Positions 7,492-16,477 of a DNA stretch of 63,762 nucleotides are shown here, one piece after another. The stretch covers positions 1 to 63,762 of the forward strand of contig JBIOUU010000070.1 in assembly GCA_044867345.1 (NCBI GenBank), in the 5' to 3' direction. The notes under the pieces were generated by a model. The model saw only the letters and a program-made list of their open reading frames with translations, searched no databases and was not told the DNA's origin. The first letter of the stretch is position 1, and each line of letters opens with the position of its first letter. The position numbers were made by a program, and so were the translations under genes. This DNA comes from AC-69 sp044867345 (GTDB taxonomy: Bacteria > Actinomycetota > UBA4738 > HRBIN12).

Positions 7492-9528
7492 CTACCGCCG
7501 TCGCCGGCGAGGATGGCGCTGGCCGGATCCAGGAGGATGGTGCTTCGAAGCCTTTCCGGCTTTCTGCGGAGCGCGACCGTCGGGTTCAGGAGGCTCGGGC
7601 ACCGGGGGCTCGCCTGCCTCCGCCTGAGTGAGCGGTTCGGGTTCAGGAGGCTCGGGCACCGGGGGCTCGCCTGCCTCCGCCTGAGCACTCCCGCGGGATC
7701 GCGAAGGGCGGCCCCCCGAAGCCTTTCCGCCTTTCGGCGAAGCCTCTTGGTCGGGTTCCGTATGGCCGGGCACGGAAGCCACGCCTGTCTCCGTCTGAGC
7801 AAGCCGGCGAGATCGCGAAGGACGGTCTCCCGAAGCGCTTCCTCCCTTCGGCCGACCGCCCCGGGCGGATTCGGCCGGCACGATGCCGGCAATGGTTGTC
7901 GGCTCCTTGCTGGCAGGGCGCTCCGAGCCGGGAATCCGAAGCCGTTGCAGGAGGCCTCGACGGTAGTCGTTGGGGGCGTAGTAGCCGAGGCCCATCCTCG
8001 ATGAGTCGAAACCGTTCAGGACCCCCCCGATCAGACGCCCTCCTACCTGACGAAGCTGGTACCGGGCCTGGATCACTAAGGCGCGCTTCCCCTTCCGGGC
8101 GTTGACCACGACCAAGACGCCGTCGACCATCTCCGCGAGCGCCAGAGAGTCCGCGACCGCAAGGAGTGGGGGGCCATCGATCAGCACGAACTCAGCCCCA
8201 CCACACTGCGCGAGAACGTCGCTCATCCGATCCGACTGCAACAGCTCGACCGGCTCCATGACACTCGTGACAGGGCCACTTGGGAGGACCTGGAGATGAG
8301 GGATCTGGGTGGTGCGAAGCGCTTCGGCCAGCCCGATGTCGCCCGAGAGCACCTGGCTCAATCCCGCGTCATTGGGTACATCGAAGAACTTGTGGACACG
8401 CGGGTAGCGTAGATCGGCGGAGATCAGCGTCACCCTCTTGCCGAGAAGGGCCAGTGTTGTGGCGAGGTTGGCAGCCGTCGTGGTCTTTCCTTCTCCCGTC
8501 TGAGCGCTGGTCACCAGGACGGTCTTCATCGGAGGGCGACCATTGACGGCCAGGAAATTCGTCCGAAGCGTGCGGTACGCCTCGGCTGGACCACCCCTCG
8601 GGCGCTCGATCGTGACCAGCCGAGCGGACATACTCCTCAGGCCAGGTACTTTGGGGATGATTCCCAGGACCGGTGAGTCCAAGCACTGTTCGAGCTCTTG
8701 ACGACCGAGGATCCTGTCGTGGACACGTTCGTGGACAGAGGCGAAGCCAACACCGAGGAGCAAACCGAGAAGCACGCCGAGGGCGAGGTCGAGCTCATGC
8801 TTTGGGCTGCTCGGTGACGCCGGGAGATCACTGGGCTGAATGATCTCGCCCGGATCCACGCTCAGCGTGCTGAGGGTGGCGAATTGGGTCTGAAGCGCGA
8901 GCCGACTGGCTGTGAGGGCGTCCCGCCGGTTCAGGGTATCTCTCCATGCTGGAGTTCCCTGCGCAAGGCGCGAGATCCTCTCGTTCAGGGTGGTGATCTG
9001 TTGGTCCAACGACTGGATCTGGAGCTGCAGGGTCGTCGTGTATTCCGTGATACTTCCGACGGCCTGCCGCCTCTTGAACTCCAGGTACGCCTCTGCGAAC
9101 GCTTGTGCCCCCTTCTTTGCCGTGGCCGGGTCGGGATCCGAGTAGGAGATGTCGAGGATCTGGGTGTTCTCGGGCGCGGTAACGGATACGTGGCGCAGGA
9201 GCGCCTGCACATCGAGCGATGAATCCATCTGCTGATTCGCCACGTTCGCAACCGACGCCGAGGTTACGAGCTGCATCTCGGTCTGGAGGCTGAGCTGCTG
9301 CAGGGGGTTGCCTTGGAAAGGGCTCGTGAGCGTGGGTCTTACCAGAACACGCGCTTCAGAGGTGTAGACCGGAACCCGGGTGAAGGAGTAGAAGGCAGCC
9401 AATCCAGTGGCGCCCAGCGTCACCGCTGCGACGATCCACTTTCGTCGCCGAACGGTAGCGAGGACGTCGCGAAGGTCGAACGTGCCCTCGTCGTGAGGAT
9501 CATCTGGGCCTCGGTCTGAGTTTGCCAT
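7492..9528 (-). CDS. Wzz-type chain-length protein fused to BY-kinase (polysaccharide tyrosine autokinase)
   Basis: A 678-residue membrane protein expected to set polysaccharide chain length and signal through tyrosine autophosphorylation. A Wzz domain is framed by membrane helices near 31-50 and 247-264, with a coiled-coil region between. The cytoplasmic ATPase has Walker A SAQTGEGKTT (341-350), Walker A' with ISADLRYP (369-376, where most members have IDADLRRP) and Walker B FVLIDGPP (447-454). The usual C-terminal tyrosine cluster is reduced to Y516, Y517 and Y522. After residue 530 follows a ~150-residue Pro/Ser/Arg-rich, tyrosine-free tail with internal repeats ending in five arginines. 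It is oriented against the regulator genes on both sides. Confidence 0.92.
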   Translation of the reverse strand: MANSDRGPDDPHDEGTFDLRDVLATVRRRKWIVAAVTLGATGLAAFYSFTRVPVYTSEARVLVRPTLTSPFQGNPLQQLSLQTEMQLVTSASVANVANQQMDSSLDVQALLRHVSVTAPENTQILDISYSDPDPATAKKGAQAFAEAYLEFKRRQAVGSITEYTTTLQLQIQSLDQQITTLNERISRLAQGTPAWRDTLNRRDALTASRLALQTQFATLSTLSVDPGEIIQPSDLPASPSSPKHELDLALGVLLGLLLGVGFASVHERVHDRILGRQELEQCLDSPVLGIIPKVPGLRSMSARLVTIERPRGGPAEAYRTLRTNFLAVNGRPPMKTVLVTSAQTGEGKTTTAANLATTLALLGKRVTLISADLRYPRVHKFFDVPNDAGLSQVLSGDIGLAEALRTTQIPHLQVLPSGPVTSVMEPVELLQSDRMSDVLAQCGGAEFVLIDGPPLLAVADSLALAEMVDGVLVVVNARKGKRALVIQARYQLRQVGGRLIGGVLNGFDSSRMGLGYYAPNDYRRGLLQRLRIPGSERPASKEPTTIAGIVPAESARGGRPKGGSASGDRPSRSRRLAQTETGVASVPGHTEPDQEASPKGGKASGGRPSRSRGSAQAEAGEPPVPEPPEPEPLTQAEAGEPPVPEPPEPDGRAPQKAGKASKHHPPGSGQRHPRRRRR
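7580..7685 (-). repeat. Two 49-bp perfect direct repeats within the BY-kinase gene tail
   Basis: Bases 7580-7628 and 7637-7685 are identical over 49 bp with a period of 57 bp (19 codons). On the coding strand each copy encodes QAEAGEPPVPEPPEP. Larger, less exact repeats lie around them: three units related to PKGGxASGxRPSRSR occur at protein positions ~560-574, 599-613 and 655-668. The repeat keeps frame, so copy-number change would lengthen or shorten the tail without breaking the kinase. Confidence 0.9.
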
Positions 9529-9738
9529 ACGGATGTTCGGCTTCTCCCAAAGGGTCCGGGGCCACCGGGTCTCATGTGCCTGAGGTAACGGCCTACGGTC
9601 GCGGCATCAGGGTAGGACGCGCCTCTGGCGGCGACCATCGTGCATTCGTCGTAGGGGCAATACGTAATCAGTCGGGTGTTTGCTGCACAGTTGCCGGATA
9701 GCCTCAGGCCACACCCGCAGGGGGGGTTACTGGATACG

Positions 9739-10455
9739 GTGGAGCGAGCGAGACGAGTCCGCATCCTGCTCGCAGACGAGCAGGCCCTCTTCCGCGAGGC
9801 AGTGCGGGTGGTCATCGAGAGCGAGGGGGATCTCGAGGTCGTGGCCGAGGCCCGAGATGGGCTTCAGGCCATCGCCGAGGCCGAGCGAACGGCTCCGGAC
9901 GTGGCCCTCCTTGCCGCAAACCTTCCGAACTGCGACGGGCTTCGGGCTGCATCCATGATCCGCCAGCGGTTCCCGCACTGCCAGGTCGTGATCCTGAGCA
10001 GCAAGGAGGAGGCCGGCGTCCTCGAGCGGGCACTCGAAGTCGGGGCTCGAGGCTACCTGACCAAGGCGTCGCCCCTTACCGAGTTGCTCGAGGTCACGCG
10101 TGCCGTGCATCGTGGTGAAACCCAGGTGCCGCCCAAGATGCTCGGAGACCTCCTCGGACGCTTGATGTGGCGCCGGCACGAGCAAGACGAGGTCCTCCAA
10201 CGTATCGCCCGACTCACCCGCCGGGAGCGGGATGTGCTGAGCCTGCTGGCAGGGGGGGCGAGAACGGAGGCCATCGCCGAGACCTTGGTCATCAGCCCGC
10301 AAACCGCCCGGACGCACGTCCAGAACATCCTGGGCAAGCTCGGTGTGCACTCTCGGCTGGAAGCGGCCGCCCTCGTGAACCAGGCCGGCATGCTGGCGGG
10401 CTTGACCGGGGAACCCCTCTCGCAGGCCGGCGCCTTCTATCGCCTGCCCGGGTGA
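9739..10455 (+). CDS. LuxR-type regulator with a receiver domain lacking the phospho-acceptor Asp
   Basis: A 239-residue NarL-like protein. The receiver fold is clear (VRILLADEQALFREAV; YLTKASP with K109), and the C-terminal LuxR HTH (LTRRERDVLSLLAGG, then TARTHVQNILGKLGVHSRLEAA) is complete. The position of the phospho-acceptor aspartate is alanine (A59 in LLAANLP), by alignment with D76 of the regulator at 6696, so activation by phosphorylation is unlikely. The GTG at 9739 follows a G-rich stretch at 9719-9726; a GTG at 9676 would add 21 residues with no domain content. No kinase is adjacent. Its stop overlaps a possible GTG of the glycosyltransferase gene, tying it to the exopolysaccharide operon. 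Confidence 0.85.
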   Translation: MERARRVRILLADEQALFREAVRVVIESEGDLEVVAEARDGLQAIAEAERTAPDVALLAANLPNCDGLRAASMIRQRFPHCQVVILSSKEEAGVLERALEVGARGYLTKASPLTELLEVTRAVHRGETQVPPKMLGDLLGRLMWRRHEQDEVLQRIARLTRRERDVLSLLAGGARTEAIAETLVISPQTARTHVQNILGKLGVHSRLEAAALVNQAGMLAGLTGEPLSQAGAFYRLPG

Positions 10456-10571
10456 GCGAGCACGCCCGCCGGCGAAGCGGCTCGGGGTCGGCCGTGGGGC
10501 AGATCTGGCCGTCGACCGGGCCACCCCTAGTCCGGCACGAGGAATTGCCCCCCCAGCCTCCGAAGGACCGC

Positions 10572-11852
10572 GTGAAGGTCCTCCACGTGATCACGCGGTT
10601 CGCCGGTGGTGCCGGGGCGAACACGTTCCTTTCCGCCGCCGGGATGGATCCCGACCGGTACGAGACCTGGGTCGCCGGCGGGGACGGCGGGCCGCTCTGG
10701 CAACGCGCCAGGGAGGCCGGGGTCCGATCGGTCCGGCTGCCCCGGATGCGAGAGAGGATCGCCCCCCTGGATGATGCGATCGTTCTTTGGCAGCTCTTCG
10801 GGCTCATCCGGCGTGAGCGGTTCTCCGTGGTCCACACTCACTGTTCCAAAGGGGGGTTCATCGGCCGGCTCGCCGCAGGGCTCGCCCGGGCTCCCGTCGT
10901 GGTGCACACCTTCCACGCATTCGCCTCCCACTCCTTCATGGGGAGACCTCGCCGGGCCCTGTACTTGACCCTCGATCGACTCGTGAGGCCTTTCGCCCAT
11001 CGGTACGTGGCGGTGTCCCCGCGCGTGGCGCGCGAGGCGGTCGAACACCGCCTCGTTCCTCCGGGCTCGGTGGTGGTGGTGCCCTCTGGATTGGAGATGG
11101 ACCGGGTTCCCGATCGGCCGGATCCCTCGGTTCGTAAAGAGCTCGGCATCCCCGAAGGTGCGCCTGTCGTGGGATGGGTTGGACGCATGGTTCCACAAAA
11201 GGCCCCGCTGCACTTCGTGCACATGGCTGCCATCGTTCGTGAGACACACGGTGATGCCGTGTTCGTCATGGTCGGTGATGCCTCATTCGAGGCGCAGCCG
11301 CTGGAGCGACAGACGCGTCAAGAGGCTCGCCGGTTAGGGGTCGACGTCGTGTTTACCGGCTTCCGTCCGGATGCGCCCAGGATCGCATCAACGTTCGACG
11401 TGTACGTGGTCTCCTCGCTCTACGAAGGCCTCGGGCGCGGGCTCACCGAAGCGATGGCGTCAGGTCGACCGGTCGTGGCGACGGCGGTCAACGGGGTCCG
11501 CGATCTCGTGACACCGGGATCCACCGGTCTCCTCGCACGGCCAGGCGATCCGGCTGCGCTCGCTTCGTGCGTGCGCTGGATGTTGGACCACCCCGAGGAG
11601 AGTCGACAGATGGGCGCTCGGGGCAAGAGCTGCGTCTCTGGGGTCTTCGATCAGGCGACGATGTGTGGCATGCTCGATGGCGTCTATTCGGCACTCCTCG
11701 GACTCCCCGAGCCCGTCCCTCGACGTCCGGAGTACCCACTCCTGGTGCTACCCCCCGACCCGAAGGCTGATACAGGCGTTTCCGATCCAACCGCCGGCAC
11801 TTGGGACCTCCCCAGTCGTCGAGTGGTTCACCCCAAGCCGTCGAGGCCGTAG
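10572..11852 (+). CDS. GT4-family glycosyltransferase
   Basis: A retaining GT-B glycosyltransferase of about 426 residues, expected to add a sugar from a nucleotide donor to the lipid-linked polysaccharide repeat on the cytoplasmic membrane face. The N-terminus VKVLHVITRFAGGAGANT is typical of GT4 enzymes. The C-terminal donor-binding half has VGWVGRMVPQKAP and the EX7E motif in EGLGRGLTEAMASGRPVVAT. The start is uncertain. GTG at 10572 has GAAGGA five bases upstream and gives the normal N-terminus, whereas GTG at 10452 overlaps the regulator stop but would add 40 residues of low similarity. It begins the rightward exopolysaccharide gene run. Confidence 0.87.
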   Translation: MKVLHVITRFAGGAGANTFLSAAGMDPDRYETWVAGGDGGPLWQRAREAGVRSVRLPRMRERIAPLDDAIVLWQLFGLIRRERFSVVHTHCSKGGFIGRLAAGLARAPVVVHTFHAFASHSFMGRPRRALYLTLDRLVRPFAHRYVAVSPRVAREAVEHRLVPPGSVVVVPSGLEMDRVPDRPDPSVRKELGIPEGAPVVGWVGRMVPQKAPLHFVHMAAIVRETHGDAVFVMVGDASFEAQPLERQTRQEARRLGVDVVFTGFRPDAPRIASTFDVYVVSSLYEGLGRGLTEAMASGRPVVATAVNGVRDLVTPGSTGLLARPGDPAALASCVRWMLDHPEESRQMGARGKSCVSGVFDQATMCGMLDGVYSALLGLPEPVPRRPEYPLLVLPPDPKADTGVSDPTAGTWDLPSRRVVHPKPSRP

Positions 11853-11860
11853 GGGTCGCC

Positions 11861-12586
11861 ATGGCGATGCAGGGGAATCTGCCTGCCGATGTCCAGACGA
11901 ACGGATCGAGGCGTCCATCCCTCTTCGAAATCGCCGGTCCGGCTGGGGCGGGGAAGAGCACGCTGGTTCGCGCGCTGCTGGACCGCGATCCTCGCATGCA
12001 GGTCGTTCAGCTGCCGCCCCGTGTCCGGTTGGCGCCGTTCTATGCGCGTCGCGCCGTCGAGCTCCTCCCGACCTATCTCCTTCATTACCGTGGGACCCGG
12101 TGGTTCACGAGACAAGAGGCCAAGGCCATGGCCCTCGTCGAGGCTTGGCAGAAACGCGTGGATTCAAGTCCGAGTCGTGACGACCGGATCCGGCTGTTCG
12201 ACCAGGGACCCGTCTTTCGCCTGGCGGTGATGTCCGGACTCGGTCCTCCGATCGTGAGGAGCGCCCTCTTCACCGACCTGTTAGAGGGGTGGGCGAGAAG
12301 CTGGGCCGACAGACTGGATCTCGTCGTGTGGCTCTCGGCTCCCGATGACGTCCTGCTGCACCGGATCAGGACTCGCCCGCAGGATCACGCAGTGAAAGAG
12401 TGGCTCGACGCGCCTGCACTGCAACGTATCGGGCAGTATGGGGACGCGATCCAGCGGGTCATCGAGGAGCTCGCCCGGTCCTCGTCGATCCACGTCCTGA
12501 AGTTCGACACGGGGTCGCGGTCACCCGAATCCATCGCCGACGAGCTCCTGTCCTCGTTGCGCGAGGATCGGAGGCTCCGTGGCTGA
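11861..12586 (+). CDS. P-loop kinase-like protein in the exopolysaccharide locus
   Basis: A 241-residue P-loop NTPase with Walker A GPAGAGKST (26-34) and a thymidylate-kinase-like overall order, including a LFDQGPVFRL segment and a C-terminal LVVWLSAPDDVLLHRI strand-loop. The family looks like small-molecule kinases, but no substrate can be assigned. The ATG at 11861 follows AGGGG (11851-11855); the gene lies 8 bp after the glycosyltransferase and overlaps the flippase start by 8 bp. A comparable stand-alone kinase lies at 17440-18183, so the Wzx-Wzy block is flanked by two such proteins. It might phosphorylate a sugar or lipid intermediate; this is inference. Confidence 0.75.
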   Translation: MAMQGNLPADVQTNGSRRPSLFEIAGPAGAGKSTLVRALLDRDPRMQVVQLPPRVRLAPFYARRAVELLPTYLLHYRGTRWFTRQEAKAMALVEAWQKRVDSSPSRDDRIRLFDQGPVFRLAVMSGLGPPIVRSALFTDLLEGWARSWADRLDLVVWLSAPDDVLLHRIRTRPQDHAVKEWLDAPALQRIGQYGDAIQRVIEELARSSSIHVLKFDTGSRSPESIADELLSSLREDRRLRG

Positions 12587-14141
12587 ACGGCAGGGGCTGC
12601 TCGCACGGGGTGCCACTCGGGTCTTCTCCGATGGCACGTTGACGAAGAGAGCCTCATTGAACGCCTTTGCCTCCGGCGTCGAGCTCGTCACCCGGACCAT
12701 CGTCTCCTTGTTCCTCACGCCGCTCTTGCTCTCCCGCTTGGGAGATTCCGTCTTCGGCGTGTGGCAGGTACTCCAGCGGCTTGTTGTGCAAGCTTCCCCG
12801 GCGAGCGGCCGGCCCGGCGAGGCGCTGAAGTGGGTCGTGGCGAACCGGCAATCGTCGACCGACTACGAGGAGAAGCGCCGCCAGGTTGGTAATGCCGTCG
12901 CCGTCTGGTTCCTCTTCTTTCCCGTCCAACTCGCCGTCGGAGCCGTCGTGGGCTGGTTCGCCCCCGTATGGCTTCACGTGCCAGGAGCGAACCAGGGGGT
13001 CGTCCGCCTGGCTGCCGCCCTGCTCGTGGTGAATCTCCTCCTCGGGAGCCTCGAGGACCTGCCTCGCGCCGTGCTCCAGGGCGAGAACCTGGGATACAAG
13101 CGGATCGGCCTTGCAGCGGCCGTCGTTCTCGTCGGCGGCGCGTTGACCGCGGGTGCCCTCTTCCTCGGCACCGGACTCGTGGGCGTTGCGGCTGCAACCG
13201 TCGCAGCGGGACTGCTCTCCGGCACCGCCTACTTCTTCATCGCGAAGAAGTACGTGGTCTGGTTCGGCATCGCTCGGCCCCACCTGCGAGGCCTGGGCCG
13301 GTTCGCCGGACTGAGCGGATGGTTCCTCCTCTGGAACCTGGTGATGAAGGCGATGAACGGCGCGGACCTGGTGGTCCTGGGCATCGCCGGATCCGCCAGG
13401 TTGGTGACGACCTACACGCTTTCGAGATTCGTGCCGTTCGCTCTGGCCGCCGTGGTGGCGGTCGTCATCCTCGCGATCATGCCGGGCCTCGGCGGCCTGA
13501 TCGGCGCGGGAGACCTTGAAAGGGCCAGGAGCGTCAGGACGGAGATGATGGCGGCGACGTGGTTGATGGGAACCGTAGCCGGGTCCCTCATCCTGATCTG
13601 GGAGGCATCGTTCCTCCGCCTTTGGGTCGGCGAGCAGTATTACCCAGGGATGCCGACCATGATCCTCATCGTCACCATGGTCATGCAGTGGGCACTCATC
13701 CGCATCGATACCAACATCATCGACCTGACCTTGAACCTCCGGTGGAAGGTCTTGGTCGGTGTCCTCTCCACCGTCCTGTGTCTCGGGCTGTCCTGGGTCC
13801 TCGTCGATCGGGGATCGGGGATCATGGGGACGGTCATCGGGTTCATCGGGGGTCGGGCCATCCTCAGCTTCGTCTACCCGTGGATGATCGGACGTCGGCT
13901 TCGGATCCCCCCGATGCAGCAACTTCTCGGCCTGGTCCGCCCCACCATGGCTACCGTGGGCGTCTTCGCGGTTTCCGCATTCGTCGGCTCGATGGCCCGG
14001 ACCGGATCTTGGTCCGGTCTCGTCTTCGCGGTCGCGATCTCGGCCCTCCTCCTGGGGCCCCTCGTGTTCTTCGCCGGCCTCAGCACCATCCAACGCCAAC
14101 GCATGTGGAAACGCGCTCGACGGGTTGCTCGACTCACGTGA
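12579..14141 (+). CDS. Wzx-type polysaccharide flippase (MOP superfamily)
   Basis: A 520-residue integral membrane protein with about 12-14 hydrophobic helices and the N-terminal signature of polysaccharide transporters (LTKRASLNAFASGVELVTRT, then LFLTPLLLSRLGDSVFGVWQ). Such proteins flip undecaprenyl-linked repeat units from the inner to the outer leaflet of the membrane. The GTG at 12579 overlaps the preceding kinase-like gene, and the stop overlaps the next glycosyltransferase start, so all belong to one transcript. Together with the polymerase-like gene at 15259 and the Wzz/BY-kinase it defines a Wzx/Wzy-dependent pathway. Confidence 0.88.
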   Translation: MAERQGLLARGATRVFSDGTLTKRASLNAFASGVELVTRTIVSLFLTPLLLSRLGDSVFGVWQVLQRLVVQASPASGRPGEALKWVVANRQSSTDYEEKRRQVGNAVAVWFLFFPVQLAVGAVVGWFAPVWLHVPGANQGVVRLAAALLVVNLLLGSLEDLPRAVLQGENLGYKRIGLAAAVVLVGGALTAGALFLGTGLVGVAAATVAAGLLSGTAYFFIAKKYVVWFGIARPHLRGLGRFAGLSGWFLLWNLVMKAMNGADLVVLGIAGSARLVTTYTLSRFVPFALAAVVAVVILAIMPGLGGLIGAGDLERARSVRTEMMAATWLMGTVAGSLILIWEASFLRLWVGEQYYPGMPTMILIVTMVMQWALIRIDTNIIDLTLNLRWKVLVGVLSTVLCLGLSWVLVDRGSGIMGTVIGFIGGRAILSFVYPWMIGRRLRIPPMQQLLGLVRPTMATVGVFAVSAFVGSMARTGSWSGLVFAVAISALLLGPLVFFAGLSTIQRQRMWKRARRVARLT

Positions 14142-15259
14142 GGTGGATGTTGGGCGATGGACCTGAGCGACTGGCGATCCTGACCTCGACCCTGGGCGGG
14201 GGGGGCGCGCAGCGGTCGATGATCCGGTTGGCGGGGGGGATAGCGGAGCGTGGATACGCGGTCGACCTCGTCCTTCGCCGAGCCGAGGGACACTACGTCG
14301 ACGAGGTGCAGGACGGCGTCCGTGTGGTGGACCTCGACGCTGGCCGAATGCTGTTCAGCGTGCCGGCGCTCGTTCGGTACCTGCGGCGAGAGCGCCCACA
14401 GGCGGTGCTGGCGGCGCTCAACTACGTGAACATCGTGGGGTTGTGGGCCCGGCAGGTGGCCGGTGTGCGAACGCGGTTCGTCGTGAGCGAGCGCAACACC
14501 CTCTCCCCGGCGGCGAGCCACCGCCGGACCTGGCGGGAACTGGTCAGGCCGAAACTGATCGGACGTTTCTACCGCTGGGCCGACGGGATCGTCGCGGTTT
14601 CGGAGGGCGTGGCATCCGATCTGGCCGCGGTCACCGGCCTTCCCAGGAGCCGCATCGACGTGATCCCCAACCCCGTGATCACGCCGCGCCTGAAGCAGAT
14701 GGCAAGAGCGCCCGTCGATCATCGCTGGTTCGGCGAGGGAGAACCTCCCGTCGTGCTCGCCGTGGGACGCTTGGCGCCGCAGAAGGACTTCGACACCCTG
14801 ATCCGCGCCTTCGCCGCGGTCCGAGAACGACGGCTGGCCCGCCTGTTGATCTTGGGTGAGGGCCCCGAGCGTGAGGCCCTCGAATCGGCGATCGCCCGCC
14901 TCGCCCTTGGATCGGATGTCGAGTTGCCGGGGTGGGTCACCAATCCGTATCCGTTCCTGGTCCGGTCGGCCGCGTTCGTGCTCTCGTCACGATGGGAGGG
15001 ATTGCCGGGGGCGTTGATCGAGGCGCTGTACTGCGGCGTCCCCGTGATCGCGACGGACTGTCCAAGCGGGCCGAGCGAGATCCTCGACGGTGGCCGGCAC
15101 GGTCGGCTGGTACCGGTCGGCGAGCCGGATGCGCTTGCACTCGCGATCGATCAGGCGCTCTCGGGACAGATCCCTCGACCCGGCCGCGACAGCTGGGAGC
15201 CTTACGAGCAGGAGAGCGTGGTCGGCCACTACCTCGACTTGCTGTTGGGAGGTCGCTGA
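14138..15259 (+). CDS. GT4-family glycosyltransferase
   Basis: A GT-B enzyme of about 373 residues. It has the donor-site pattern AVGRLAPQKDFDTLIRAFA, a LGEGPERE turn and the EX7E motif within SSRWEGLPGALIEALYCGVP, followed by CPSGPSEIL, which resembles the PglA/PglH and amylovoran-type GT4 subgroup. It probably adds one sugar to the lipid-linked repeat. Two starts are possible: GTG at 14138, overlapping the flippase stop as GTGA, and ATG at 14147, three residues in. The gene overlaps the polymerase-like gene by one base. Confidence 0.88.
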   Translation: MRWMLGDGPERLAILTSTLGGGGAQRSMIRLAGGIAERGYAVDLVLRRAEGHYVDEVQDGVRVVDLDAGRMLFSVPALVRYLRRERPQAVLAALNYVNIVGLWARQVAGVRTRFVVSERNTLSPAASHRRTWRELVRPKLIGRFYRWADGIVAVSEGVASDLAAVTGLPRSRIDVIPNPVITPRLKQMARAPVDHRWFGEGEPPVVLAVGRLAPQKDFDTLIRAFAAVRERRLARLLILGEGPEREALESAIARLALGSDVELPGWVTNPYPFLVRSAAFVLSSRWEGLPGALIEALYCGVPVIATDCPSGPSEILDGGRHGRLVPVGEPDALALAIDQALSGQIPRPGRDSWEPYEQESVVGHYLDLLLGGR

Positions 15260-16476
15260 TGAGGAGACTGATGTCCTGGGCAGTCCTCGTCGTGATCTTC
15301 ACCCTCCCCCTGGAGAACGTCGTGCAGGTCGGGGCAACCACTCGGATTAGCAAGGTCGTGGGGATCGGCGCCTCGGTGCTCTGGGCGCTCACCGTTGCCG
15401 TCACCGGGAGGATCCGAAAGCCGCTTCCGTTCCACTTGGCGGTCATCTCGTTCGCGTTGTGGAATCTGGCGAGCGTCTTCTGGACCACGAACCTCACGGC
15501 CACGCTGCTGCAGTCCTTCACGTACGTGCAGCTCGCCCTGCTCGTGTACATCCTTTGGGACACCCTCAGGACGTACCAGTCGCTCCGGGCCGCCATGCAG
15601 GCATATGTCCTGGGTGCGTGGGTGTCGGTGATCAGCCTGTTCATCGGGTACGAGCGCGCCGGGGCCGAGTACCTCGGCCGGCTCACCGTGGGTACGTTCG
15701 AGGTCAACGCCCTTGGCCTCGTCTTGGGGCTCGGGATCCCCTTCGCCTGGTATCTGGTCGTGGGCACGTCCTCCGGGCGCAGGCGTCGCCTCCTGGCCGC
15801 GGTGAACCTGGCCTATGTGCCGGCGGCAGTCATTGCCGTCATGCTGACGGGCTCACGGTCTGCGATCCTTTCCCTGCTCCCCGTCCTTGCCTACATCGCC
15901 TTGGGGCTGGTTCGCCTCGGCGTCTCGCGCCGAGCGCTCGCGGCATTCGTCCTGGCCGTCGTGGGCATCTTCCTGACGACCACCCCGCTGGTGCCGCAGA
16001 GAACCGTGGAACGCCTGACGAGCACGCCCACCGCCATCACCCAAGGCAACATCGGAGGGCGGCTCAACACGTGGCGTGACGCGTATGACACCTTCGCGGA
16101 GCACCCGGTCGTGGGTACCGGGAGCGGCACCTTCGTGGCCGCGACCACGCAGAGGGCGGCGCACAACGTCGCCTTGCGGTTCCTTGCCGAGTTGGGGCTC
16201 GTTGGGTTGGGACTGTTCGCACTGATCCTGGTCTTCACCGTCTCGAACGTGCGACACCAGCCGAAGGCTCTCGCCGGACTCTGGATCAGCCTCCTGTTGA
16301 TGTGGGCGATGGGGGCCGCCGTTCACAACTTCGAGGACAGGAAGCAGACGTGGCTGGTCTTCGGCCTCGCGGCCGTTGGAGCCGGCCTCTCCTCCGACGC
16401 GATCAGAGGGCAAACGACACCTTCGCTTCGGTTCGGCCGTCGGTCTCTGGTCGACGCGACGACGCGGGGCCCTTGA
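15259..16476 (+). CDS. Wzy/O-antigen-ligase-like polymerase
   Basis: A 405-residue membrane protein with about 10-11 transmembrane segments. A large extracellular loop contains GNIGGRLNTWRDAYDTFAEHPVVG, the pattern of the O-antigen ligase/polymerase family (Wzy_C), including the GR.xxW..a...f..hPl.GvG core; GTGSGTF follows. It should polymerise or ligate repeat units on the outer face of the membrane. The ATG at 15259 has GGGAGG six bases upstream and overlaps the previous stop by one base. Wzy proteins diverge strongly, so ligase versus polymerase cannot be settled by sequence, but its place beside wzx favours polymerase. Confidence 0.85.
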   Translation: MRRLMSWAVLVVIFTLPLENVVQVGATTRISKVVGIGASVLWALTVAVTGRIRKPLPFHLAVISFALWNLASVFWTTNLTATLLQSFTYVQLALLVYILWDTLRTYQSLRAAMQAYVLGAWVSVISLFIGYERAGAEYLGRLTVGTFEVNALGLVLGLGIPFAWYLVVGTSSGRRRRLLAAVNLAYVPAAVIAVMLTGSRSAILSLLPVLAYIALGLVRLGVSRRALAAFVLAVVGIFLTTTPLVPQRTVERLTSTPTAITQGNIGGRLNTWRDAYDTFAEHPVVGTGSGTFVAATTQRAAHNVALRFLAELGLVGLGLFALILVFTVSNVRHQPKALAGLWISLLLMWAMGAAVHNFEDRKQTWLVFGLAAVGAGLSSDAIRGQTTPSLRFGRRSLVDATTRGP

Positions 16477-16477
16477 C

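Noticed and set aside
10167..10571. N-terminal extension of the first glycosyltransferase
   Set aside because: The extension is mostly the regulator gene read in another frame and is Pro/Arg-rich with no similarity; start at 10572 fits the family.
12654..14099. Long antisense open frame (481 codons) opposite the flippase gene
   Set aside because: It mirrors the high-GC flippase gene, has a Asp/Gly/Arg/His-rich composition with no family motif, and the + strand has a clear Wzx protein.
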